From contig OW203989.1 in NCBI GenBank assembly GCA_934047225.1, forward strand, positions 3,819,977-3,883,976: 64,000 bases of DNA, written 5' to 3'. Below are positions 11,783 to 21,985 of the stretch, in pieces (positions within the stretch are counted from its first letter, which is position 1; the number at the start of each line of letters is the position of its first letter). A program made the position numbers and the translations under genes. A model generated the notes under the pieces. It had not been told where the DNA came from. It saw nothing but the letters and a program-made list of their open reading frames with translations, and did not search any database. Source of the DNA: Ypsolopha sequella. Its lineage: Eukaryota; Arthropoda; Insecta; Lepidoptera; Ypsolophidae.

Positions 11783-12146
11783 TTAAAAAAGACACATCTT
11801 AACCATAACCTCTTACCACAGAATACAATATTTTATTTTATTTCGTGTGCCGTGATTCGTGATGGAACAAGAAGAGTTTGTAGCACTGTTCTTCAACGTA
11901 GACTCAGAATGGCGACGAAAAAAAAAATATATAGGTATATAAATGAAGAAGAGTTCCACACGACTTTTCATTTGTTTCTCTCATGGCCGAATAAAACATA
12001 TACTATGGTTTGTCTGATCTGAACTGCTGAAATAATGGAGCGAAAACAATTTTTGACATTCCATTCCGTTTAACGCTCACATCGCCTCACCTCCGTCGCA
12101 TGAGCCACGAAAGTCATACGAATGAATGAACGCATTTGCTTCACTC

Positions 12147-12219
12147 ATGGATTATTAGCCATTCACCTCATTTATTCGTAATCGATTTTAGCGAAATAAT
12201 TCTATTTCGGAACGCAGGG
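12147..12219 (-). mobile_element. Family D MITE, truncated
   Basis: The stretch from tggattattagccattcac to ttcggaacgcaggga matches the right two thirds of the 98-bp element. The left terminal repeat is missing. Confidence 0.65.
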
Positions 12220-12512
12220 ATAATGTACTACAGAGAAAAGTTCCGCTCTCCTCATAGTAAAGTTACTTGTGTAACAATTTATTCAACTGGGCTTCTTTTA
12301 TCGCTTTTGACTTTTAATTATCTACATACCCAGCTACAATTTTAGTACCATCTTGCAATCGTTTACATAATGTAATTGTACCACGACTTCTTACTCTACC
12401 TGTGTAAACTAATTCTAAGGCTTATAATCTAAGCACTAGAGGCATACATAAATTCCAAATCTCAACCAACTTGGAGCATAATGAAGAAGATAGAACTCGA
12501 CCAGCCCCCCTA

Positions 12513-12744
12513 TTCTGTATCTTTGGTTGCCAACTGAACTGGGTGCCTATCATCAAAAACATAGATAAAAACAGAAATTTCAAAATTGCCTTTAGTTGGT
12601 ATTGAACTATTTACGAATTGTGTCGCCACTTCAAGTGCGAACATATCCTTATACATCAATGCCTTAGACAGACAATCGGATTTCGATAGTGTATCTATGG
12701 TTTTGATGATAGGCACCCAGTCCAGTTGGCAACTAGAGATACAT
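12513..12744. mobile_element. MITE with 54-bp terminal inverted repeats
   Basis: The left arm (tctgtatctttggttgcc to catagata) returns as its reverse complement at 12691-12744, with only a few mismatches over 54 bp. Open frames on both strands here are by-products of the inverted repeat. Confidence 0.75.
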
Positions 12745-13798
12745 AATATAATAGGACCGCACGCCGCGCCGCCCTACAAAGACGTTTTTCTGGTCGACAT
12801 GACACACTGAAGAAGGGCAAAAACAAAAGCGGGTTTATTCGAATCGATTGACGAATTTGAAAGAAGCAAACGAGGTGCGCCGCCGGGATCGTAGAAGATA
12901 GATAACTGTAATCTCTACCTATCAGTGGCAAGCGTGAGTGTAAACTACATGAATGGAAATGCCTAAACAGAGGTAACAAACGAGGTTTTTTCTGAAGGTC
13001 ACTGCCAAGTTCAACTCGTTGAATGAAATCGTACGGACGGCAATACAGGCTACCTTATTGCAGAGTCACGCACGTCATAATCGTTTACAAATAGGGAGCT
13101 TCAACTGCAGCCGTCTGTACAAACACAGTAGGTATAAGACAGGGCGACTTGCACGGGGCAACTTACCTCAGGCATAGATAAATAAATTTATCTATGCTCA
13201 GGTTAAACAACTTTTAATTAATGCAGCCTTGTCCTTCTCACGTCAAACCATAGAGATAAGGAGGTAGCATAAAAAGTTGGTTAGTTTCTGAGTTTATGTA
13301 TGTGGCTTTGCGCATAGACTAAGTATTCTTAGTCTATGCTTTGCGCAAGTGCCCCTTTTTTTTCAACTTGATTTTTTTGCCTTTTGGCTTTTAAAACTTT
13401 GCCCTGGAGAGGCGGAACAGGTAGTCCTTATTATAATGACAATAGAAGTATCATAGAAGTATTCAAATGATAGATTTGTTCGATTCATTTTATCCAGATC
13501 GATGTGTGATTTATTTATTTATATGCTCTACATTTCATATTTTATTTTTCCTCTTTAATTTGAGAAAAGCTGCAATTATTTGCGATCCATTATTATTATA
13601 CTACATTATCCTCTTTTGTCCTTTTTAAAAGCAAGATGTATTTTCTTCAGTAAAATATTACTGAAATAAAGCTAATATAAAATTAAAATTAAATCTAAAT
13701 TTGTTGGCGCTTTTATATTTTTTATTTGTTTTTTAAATAAACTTTTTATGGAGTAAAATTTTAGTTTTTTTATGAACTGAGCTTTTCTCTGTCATAGA
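12745..13798. other. Intergenic with two short hairpins
   Basis: Hairpins at 13166-13206 (CATAGATAAA/TTTATCTATG) and 13304-13348 (GCATAGACTAAG/CTTAGTCTATGC) are the only structures seen. No gene is present. Confidence 0.5.
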
Positions 13799-13990
13799 AA
13801 ATAATAATAATAAAAATAGCCTTTATTAATTTCCCATGCAATTTAAAATTTACATTACACTATATAATGCACAAAATTCGGAAACAAGTGACAACAAGAT
13901 TAAAAATTAAATTATAAATTAATAATTAGATACATATAAAAATAATTGTCTGTCTGTCATAGATACAACATTTAGGGAGCTTAAACTGTA
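13799..13990 (-). mobile_element. LINE or SINE 3' end (reverse orientation)
   Basis: The pattern ataataataataa followed by a-rich sequence and cctttattaatttcc is the reverse complement of a retrotransposon tail. The tail has a simple-repeat 3' end preceded by an AATAAAGG-type motif. Confidence 0.4.
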
Positions 13991-14074
13991 GAACCACAGT
14001 TTTGTTTATATTGTGGTAGAACTGTATTGCCAGAAACCCTTTGCCTTTGATATATGTAAATCAATATAAACTGA

Positions 14075-14240
14075 ACCGGGATTCGACCCCCGGTTCGAAT
14101 TCCGGTTCAGAGCTCCTCACATCCAGATTTACTTTTCTTTCTGCGTTTCTATACTGCAATGATTTAATGTTAATTTATATCTCCTTGCGATGGATAAATC
14201 GCCAAGTGTTCAAACATGAAAATGTATTTCTGTCATAATT
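14075..14240 (+). repeat. Dispersed repeat, family E
   Basis: Matches the right arm and downstream sequence of the palindrome at 61438-61660 (gagctcctcacatccaga, tatatctccttgcgatgg, aaatcgccaagtgttc). At its left edge is a short degenerate palindrome around gggattcgacccccggtt. Confidence 0.65.
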
Positions 14241-14621
14241 TCCATTATTTGTTTTTTGTAAATTCTTGTTTTAAACCAATTTCAGTTTTATGCTGTCAAA
14301 TACCTTTTAATATTTTTTTTTTATTACGAAACAAGTAAAGAAGTAATGTGTGTAATCTATGTGTCAAAGGGAAGGAAGAGACATGAGACATTACATACGT
14401 GACATATTGCTATGTTCAGCAAATTCTGAAAATATCTATAATCTTAAGTTATTTTTCTGCAGAAACAATTAAATATGGCAAAAAAATGTATTATCTCGAA
14501 ACGGTTTTTCAATCAGCATGCCTTTGCATCAACTTCCCACACCCAATTCTTATTGTGTCGTCAGCCTTTAAAATTTGTTTAAAAACAGCTTGAAATGCTG
14601 GGGACTGTACGCACTATATAC

Positions 14622-14886
14622 CTATATATGTTGCAGTCAAAACTCATAGCCGGTCAAAAGTAGTTTTGACTGCGAAAATCAGTCAAAACTGGTTTTGACT
14701 AAGTTGGTCTGAAGTAATTTTGAATAAAAAGTATTTCTGGGTTGTCATAAAAAAATAACCTTCTAACCTAACCTACCGGCTCTTTTCTGCGCTGCAGGAA
14801 ATCCGAAAAACTAGTTTTGACTGACTCATTCTCGCAGTCAAAAGTAGTTTTGACCAGTTATGACTTTTGACTGTGATATATATATA
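14622..14886. mobile_element. MITE, family F copy 1
   Basis: The terminal inverted repeats begin TATATATG/TATATATA and continue CAGTCAAAACTCATA, ACCGGTCAAAAGTAGTT and so on, over more than 50 bp. A second copy is at 38606-38870. The interior shared stretch is aacctaacctaccggctc. Confidence 0.8.
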
Positions 14887-15235
14887 TCCAACTATATATT
14901 TAGTTAGACCAAGAAGTCAAATGGTTCTCCAAATTCAAAACCAGATCCTAAAAACATTTACAAGTGTCGTGTTTGACATCACTAGTCTGTCCAACGTTTA
15001 CAAGCATGAAGTCTCATACCGTTTCCCCGGTCGGTCAGGTTTCTAAGTTATTTCTGTACTGGCTGCTGATGGTATGGTGATTTACGCAGTATACGTCCTA
15101 TATTTAGGCAACGGCTGGAGGTCGCCCGTTTTGAAACAGGGATTTTGGTCATCGTGGGAGAAAAGTCAGCTCGATTAGAATTCTCTGAGCCAATTATTAT
15201 TGGTTTTGACGTGGTTTTTACCGTGTAAAGTAAAG

Positions 15236-16252
15236 CTCAGTAAAGTGTACAACTGGCTCAGTAGAGTGTACAATTGGCTCAGTAAAGTGTACAACTGGCT
15301 CAGTAAAGTGTACAACTGGCTCAGTAAAGTGTACAACTGGCTCAGTAAAGTGTACAACTGGCTCAGTAAAGTGTACAATTGGCTCAGTAAAGTGTACAAC
15401 TGGCTCAGTAGAGTGTACAATTGGCTCAGTAAAGTGTACAACTGGCTTAGTAAAGTGTACAACTGGCTCAGTAAAGTGTACAACTGGCTCAGTAAAGTGT
15501 ACAACTGGCTCAGTAAAGTGTACAATTGGCTCAGTAAAGTGTACAACTGGCTCAGTAAAGTGTACAACTGGCTCAGTAAAGTGTACAACTGGCTCAGTAA
15601 AGTGTACAACTGGCTCAGTAAAGTGTACAACTGGCTCAGTAAAGTGTACAACTGGCTCAGTAAAGTGTACAACTGGCTCAGTAAAGTGTACAACTGGCTC
15701 AGTAAAGTGTACAATTGGCTCAGTAAAGTGTACAACTGGCTCAGTAAAGTGTACAACTGGCTCAGTAAAGTGTACAATTGGCTCAGTAAAGTGTACAACT
15801 GGCTCAGTAAAGTGTACAACTGGCTCAGTAAAGTGTACAATTGGCTCAGTAAAGTGTACAACTGGCTCAGTAAAGTGTACAACTGGCTCAGTAAAGTGTA
15901 CAACTGGCTCAGTAAAGTGTACAACTGGCTCAGTAAAGTGTACAATTGGCTCAGTAAAGTGTACAACTAGCTCAGTAAAGTGTACAACTGGCTCAGTAAA
16001 GTGTACAATTGGCTCAGTAAAGTGTACAACTGGCTCAGTAAAGTGTACAACTGGCTCAGTAAAGTGTACAACTGGCTCAGTAAAGTGTACAACTGGCTCA
16101 GTAAAGTGTACAACTGGCTCAGTAAAGTGTACAACTGGCTCAGTAAAGTGTACAACTAGCTCAGTAAAGTGTACAACTGGCTCAGTAAAGTGTACAACTA
16201 GCTCAGTAAAGTGTACAACTGGCTCAGTAAAGTGTACAACTGGCTCAGTAAA
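15236..16252 (+). repeat. 21-bp minisatellite, about 48 copies
   Basis: The unit is CTCAGTAAAGTGTACAACTG plus G. It repeats head to tail over 1,017 bases with very few variants (ACTGG/ATTGG/ACTAG and AAAG/AGAG). Because 21 is divisible by three and the unit has no stop on either strand in one frame, long open frames appear on both strands: heptads KVYNWLS on plus and LYTLLSQ on minus. Neither has a start context or similarity arguing for translation. This is non-coding tandem DNA. Confidence 0.95.
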
Positions 16253-16971
16253 CTCAAGTAAAATGGGAGGAAATTGTGCTTACGATAATCAAAAGAATCC
16301 TTTTCAGGTTCAAGATAAAAATTTATATTTATTCTTAAGAGGGCTGTTTCCGTCGTTTGCAGAATAATTTCAAACAATATAGATAATCTTTGTATTTAAG
16401 GTTGTACATAAATAAAACAACAGTCTTTACAAAGTTATCAATCGATTGTTGACAATGTTATCTAAATTGATTTTTAATGTTTGTGTTATATTAATACTTG
16501 AACACGTGCTTTTTAAATTATTATTAGATCGGGTGCATAATGTGTCAATTTACAAATTATGTTTAAGAACAGGTTTCGGTTTTTCATTACTTAAACAAGT
16601 TTTGTTGACTTTTTAAACAATGGAATCTTCCGAAAAACGAATGGAATACCTTCTCAGAACAGTTTGTAAGACGATGCGCATGCGCATTGTGCATGCAAAT
16701 GATGTAGGTAGATGTAGGTATCAAGCACGATCGTGGTTGCAAACCGGAGGACGTTCACCTTCGTGCAGGTTACATGGAGACTTTCCAACCAGTCTTGGGC
16801 CTGCTGCTGTTACTTGATATCTTAAACCTGTGTTTGTAGGTACCTTGTACATCTTTACATGTAGGATAGGTTTGTAAGGAATTTTCCTTATACTTCAAAA
16901 TAATGCAAGTCCATGGCTTTAGTGATAAATTGCATCTTTGCTAATGTTGACTGTTTAGTTATCTCTACACA
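16253..16971. other. Intergenic, nothing recognised
   Basis: A short open frame at 16620-16817 has no recognisable similarity and contains alternating purine-pyrimidine sequence (gatgcgcatgcgcattg). Confidence 0.4.
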
Positions 16972-17135
16972 AGACAAGACAAGACAAGACAAGACAAATA
17001 CTCTTTATTGTGCACCATATACAAGAAAACTTAAAATAGAAAATAAAGATACATAACAATTGGCGGTCTTATCGCTAAAAGCGATTTCTTCCAGACAACC
17101 TTTGGGTGGAAATGAAGCCAAGGATATAAATCGTA
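16972..17135 (-). mobile_element. LINE 3' end, reverse orientation
   Basis: An (acaag)n tract at the left is followed by tactctttattgtgcacc and ggcggtcttatcgctaaa. This is the reverse complement of a common lepidopteran LINE 3' end that terminates in AATAAAGAGTA plus a simple-repeat tail. Confidence 0.6.
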
Positions 17136-18060
17136 AAGGCGGTGTACATCAAAATAAATAATAGACAATTTAATAAGTGTTTACTGGCTTTTCCAAAAAT
17201 CAGACTCGCCAAGGTGAGTACCTCTTTCGTAGGACATGGTATAAGATTTTACAATAAACTTCCAAAAGAGGTCCTTACTTTGTCAGAGAATAAGTTTAAA
17301 CAGTATATTGAGCAGGGCCTACTGAAAAAGGCATATTATAAAATAAATGAATATTTGGATGATGGTGAAGCATGGTGTTATAGTGATACTGATTTTAATG
17401 ATAGTAGGTAATAATTTAATTAATTAATATAATTTCCTAACTTTTGATTCCTCTTAAGAGTTAACATTAATTAATTACAGACTGTAAAAGGAAATAGACT
17501 ATATGAGACAGGTAGGCAAAGATATATATGTTTTTCTTTTTTCATTAACCTGAATTCCTGCTGTCTTGTATTTTCTTATCCCTTAGTTAAAGTAGATATA
17601 AGTAATTCAATGTATAGTTTAAGTTTATGTTAAAAAAAAGACATGATCTTGCCAAGTTTCTTGCCCGTTCTTCTTAGCAAGACTAATCGAATGGGCGGAG
17701 GTAGGCATGTATTTATATATGTAACCTATTACTATGTAGTATATAGGATGGGATTTGGTCGGCCGCCTGGATTTGTGCTGGGGGCTCGGTTGGTGATCAT
17801 TGAACCTTGTTCCTGGTCCCTGGCCGGGTCTCCGGTATGGGTTCGGGCGGTTGATTGGATTTCACCTTGTATAATAATATTTTACCTATAATTTTAATCG
17901 TATATATATTGCTACATAAATTAAATAAACATTTAATCTAAGTAGTTCATGTACATTTATTATTTTATTACATATATTTTTATAAGATTAAAATTTTACT
18001 TGTGAAACGTGTATTATATATACCTACTTTGCAAAATAAACTTTTTGAATTTTGAATTTT
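17136..18060 (+). mobile_element. 5'-truncated non-LTR retrotransposon (LINE)
   Basis: Starts at about 17136, inside or beside the reverse LINE end. It holds the last ~85 codons of a reverse-transcriptase ORF and a ~640-bp 3' untranslated region, and ends in an aaataaac-type AT-rich tail. The 3' region is nearly identical to 4622-4995. Confidence 0.75.
17142..17411 (+). pseudogene. C-terminal fragment of LINE reverse transcriptase
   Basis: 89 residues open to a TAG stop. The motifs GIRFYNKLPKEV and LLKKAYYKINEYL are typical of the C-terminal tail after the polymerase domain in insect Jockey/CR1-like LINE ORF2 proteins. The endonuclease and the polymerase domain are absent, so the copy is a 5' truncation and non-functional. 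The fragment is open with no internal stop, which suggests a fairly young insertion. The clade cannot be fixed from this fragment. Confidence 0.75.
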
Positions 18061-20680
18061 ACTTATTTATTATATTATATGTACTAATACTTGAATATGA
18101 TGAAACATAAAATGAACTAATATATATCTACAAATATATATAATAATCTAAATTTTTTATCAAACAAATTTATTTTAATTAATTCAAATAACTGATCATT
18201 TTGTACAATAAATTTTCTCTTGTGTTACAAGAAAAAAGTAAGAATTTTTCAAATTATTTAATGTTAGGTTTAGGTTTGTAACTACAAACGCCATGTTGAC
18301 TCTTATACAGGAGAGGCAAATATTTTGAATAGGTAGATATATTCAAACTCCGGCTCATTAGAGATGCTCTGAATAAACCTACTTCCATGACTTCTTCAAA
18401 CTCTTTACTTAGAGACAGACGACAAAGAATGCTGATTTCTAGATAAATTACCACGTTTCTTGTCCATGAAAGACACGCTTGATTTGCCACCGTCTGAATG
18501 AGTAAATTACTATGCATTGAACGAAAAACATGTTTGCTAGGAATTTCCTTGGCCAGTCTGTGTGAAGGTGTAAAGCAAGGATGGCCAATAAATTTTCCAA
18601 GTGATTAAAATTTTTTAGACTGTGGCGGCGCCGGGCTACCACTACTACTTTTTTCATAAGGTAATTTATACACAAATAAAGTCGGTAAAAAAGACGAAAT
18701 ATGCTTTAATTTACTTTATTTGTAAATGAAATGAAATAACATATTTCTTTTTATTTAATGTGAGATGTGAAGTGGTTATCCTGATGGTAATTTATCGGCT
18801 AGCTGGCCAACCGAAAAGCTGGTGGGCAAATTCAAATGCCTTGGCGGGCCACGAAGGGTTTGGCCAGCCTTGGTGTAAAGCGTTGATTGAATACCGAGAA
18901 AAACATGATAAAAGTAGAATTTCGTTGCCATTTGGTCATCTAGATCCTTTACAAACAGATAGTTTTAGCTTTCTTTCATTTCCAGAATAAATACAAACCG
19001 TTTTTTTCATGTGTTTGCAGCAACAATCTGCGTGGAATTAATTAAGTTATGTAAGAGATGTGTTTTTAAAAGATTATTTTGTGTTTTTTTTTTAAACACG
19101 GTGTTATTTATAAACTGCATACAAATTGATTCATTTTGTTTATTGTACGACTGAAAATTCTGACCACGATCCGTGGTTCGTCCTCCACTTCTGCACAGCA
19201 ACGTTTATTTTTCCACAGTTTGGTCTCATGAACCTGTTACTCCATATTAATTGGACGGTTTTTTTCGAGAGAACTGTTAAATAACATCAAGCTAATATTA
19301 TTGTTAGCAAACAACTATTTATAAGAAAATTTCATTATTGACCGCCAAGTATATTTAAATATAACCAGTATTGCAATTGTTTTGATAACAAATCCAAAAT
19401 AATTGTTTTTCTTGACACACTGTTCATGTTTTCGCGAGAAGACGCGATTTTTCTTTTTATTTTTGCTCGCGTAGTTTATTGTCCGTCACAGATTTAAGAA
19501 GAATCTATCTTTTTTTCGTCTCCATTCCTCCCACGCCAAAAGTCTAGACTGAAGCTTTTTTTCAGCGTCTTTGTTGACAAAGTTGAGCGCAAGAAATGAC
19601 GTCACTCTCCATAAACTCACTTCAAATCGGTACAAAGAAGAAATAAAACGTTTTTTTATGTCTTTTTGCACGTTCCAACTTGGAGCTACACGTCTTCAAT
19701 ACTGTTTATCATCTCATTCTTATTTCATTTAGTCAAGGATTATTATGGTTTAAAAGGTGCAGGGTTGAGTTGAGTTTGGCCGATTGTACAGTTGGCGCCG
19801 CGCCCGCAACTTGCCAGTTGCTACCACGTCCTTATTCCTTCGATATTTCACCAGACAGCAAAAAACAACATTGAGTGTTTTATTCACTTTATTAATAGTA
19901 GTCAGCTGAGAAGTTCTTTAAACTCATTCGTTATAAAAGTGGTAAGCTACAAATAAATTCATGTAAAAGCGACGTGAAATAATTATGATTAAATTAAAGA
20001 TGAAAAGTGGATACTTCGGGAGAAGTACCAGGCAGTTTGAACCAGGCGTGATTGTGAGACCTATAATTGTATTATCGGTAAGAGAGCAAACAAACGTAGA
20101 AAATATTAGTTTGTCAGTTTGTCTGTATGCTCGCAATTCTCCAGGGCTGATTTGGGCTACAAACTTTGTAAATAAATAAATTAAAATACGGTATTTACAA
20201 CCAAAGCTATGGTTTGAGCTAGATTTTCCAATAGGGCCTTCTGAACATGGGTCAATTAATCACGATAGCAGTGTTCACCGTGGATGAAGACACAGAAAAA
20301 AGCTAGATAAAGCTCTGAGAAAAAAATCCACTGCACCGTTCCACGAACACAATAAAATCATTGACAATGGAACTTTCTGGTACAGCTGGGTACAACAAAC
20401 TCTCGCTACTTTACTAATTAAGTGGACCGCCTTCGCCAATTGAATAGCAGACCTCAGAACGATATACAGCTACGTTTGTATTACACCATCTAATTGAGCA
20501 ATTGAACCGCTTAATGGTGATGGAACTGAGTAAAAATAGTCATGTCAATACATATAGCTGCAAATAGAACTTCTTTAATTGGATGGCTGGTTTAGACGCG
20601 TTGCTAGTGGGATCTGGCTGATGGATTGAATGGACCTTTGGACCCTAGCTGTCGTTGCACAACCTGCAGGTAGAAGAGTA
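18061..20680. other. Intergenic, no gene recognised
   Basis: 2.6 kb of AT-rich sequence. Open frames up to about 87 residues have no recognisable domains. No terminal inverted repeat or tandem array was noticed. Confidence 0.4.
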
Positions 20681-21285
20681 TAGACTGAGAGCTAGCGACC
20701 AAATCGGTCATGTGGCTTCAGCTGTATTGAAACTCCGTTAGCTACTTCCCTGAACAACCTTTTCCGATAATCTTCGTGCTGGCAGGCCGCGGGCGGTGGG
20801 TGCGGGTGGAGTGGGGTGGGGAAAAAAATGAAAAAAATGTGGGCTCAGCGACTTTATTTTTTTTTTCAAACAGTTGATCTGTACTCCCTGTGCACCCAAA
20901 AAAAAAATTAAAACGATTGGGTGGTGGGAAGGGGTTGCCAGCGTTAATTAAAAGTACCAAAATCATAATAATTTTCATGTGGGCTCAGATATCAGCCGCG
21001 GCTTGGTACTTTTAATTAACGCTGGCAACCCCTTCCCACCACCCGATCGATTTAAAATTTTATTTTGGGCGCACAGGGAGTACAGAGGAACTGTTTGAAA
21101 AAAAAAATTAAAGGAGCTGAGCCCACATTTTTTTCTATTTTTTTCCCCACCGCACTACATCCGCACCCACCGCCCGCGGCCTGCCAACACGAAGATTATC
21201 GGAAAAGGTTGTTCAGGGAAGTAGCTAACGGAGTTTCAATACAGCTGAAGCCACATGACCGATTTGGTCGCTAGCTCTTAGACTA
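20681..21285. repeat. Large fold-back: about 280-bp inverted arms, 42-bp loop
   Basis: 20681-20960 is repeated as its reverse complement at 21003-21285. Landmarks are gctagcgaccaaatcgg / ccgatttggtcgctagc at the outside and gcgttaattaaaagtacc / ggtacttttaattaacgc at the inside. Mismatches are few and mostly in the poly-A/T stretches and GC-rich center. It is either a fold-back transposon or two inverted copies of one element. Confidence 0.9.
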
Positions 21286-21489
21286 ATAGAGTAGCTACCT
21301 TACGTTTTCTGCTTACTGGAAAGATCGAGACAAAACATTCAAAAAACATTCCTCAAGTATATATCGATATAGGTATATTAATTATAAAGTATCGGTATAG
21401 GTACCTACCATGGCAATTATTATTACAGTCAAGGATGTGATCGATTGCACCTAATAATAAATTAATAACTTAGAACTCTATAATTAAGT

Positions 21490-21985
21490 ATTAAGAATGT
21501 TAGCCTGTTATGGGATGGTGTGGGATGCAACGTGTGTCGACACACTATCACCGTCCCACACCAGGGTTACTGCCGTCAGGGCTGGTGCGGCTGCGGCAGC
21601 GGCTGAGGGAAATAAGAGGCGCAAGTATGCAGCCCTTAGATCGGACTGCATATTTGTGCCTTTTGGGGTCGAGACCCTCGGGCCGTGGGGTCCTAATGCT
21701 AAACTCTTTTTTAAAGAGTTATCTGCATGGCTGATCGACGCTTGTCCGACGAAGACCCGAAGGCTGGCGCGTATCTTGGCCAGAGAATCAGTCTGGCCAT
21801 TCAAAGAGGAAACGCTGCCAGCCTTCTAGGTACCCTTCCACATGACGGTGGCGATCTAGATAGGATTTTTTATTTAGTTTAGTTTATTTTTGTAAGGTAT
21901 AGGTTTTATAAGGGTTTTATTTGGGTTAGTGTTTTGTTTTAGGTAAGTTTTATTTTGTAGGTAGATTTTCAAGTGTTTGTTATTA
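21490..21985 (+). pseudogene. Retroelement ORF 3' fragment (frameshifted)
   Basis: The open stretch 21497-21829 reads WDATCVDTLSPSH, then VETLGPWGPNAK. In the +1 frame near its end it continues QRISLAIQRGNAASLLGTL. This peptide pattern is the C-terminal end of a retroelement ORF common in lepidopteran genomes. A frameshift around 21770 breaks it. An AT-rich 3' region (tttagtttatttttgtaagg) follows to about 21985. The class is inferred from general resemblance only. Confidence 0.6.

Noticed and set aside
14075..14110. tRNA gene suggested by gggattcga
   Set aside because: No cloverleaf; the motif is the center of a degenerate palindrome belonging to repeat family E.
15175..16155. Long open frames on both strands (over 250 codons) through the 21-bp array
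   Set aside because: They are an automatic result of a stop-free unit whose length is a multiple of three; no start context, splice signals or similarity.
21065..21274. Open frames in the arms of the fold-back at 20.7-21.3 kb
   Set aside because: Low-complexity Pro/His-rich translation of an inverted repeat, different on each arm; no start or domain evidence.
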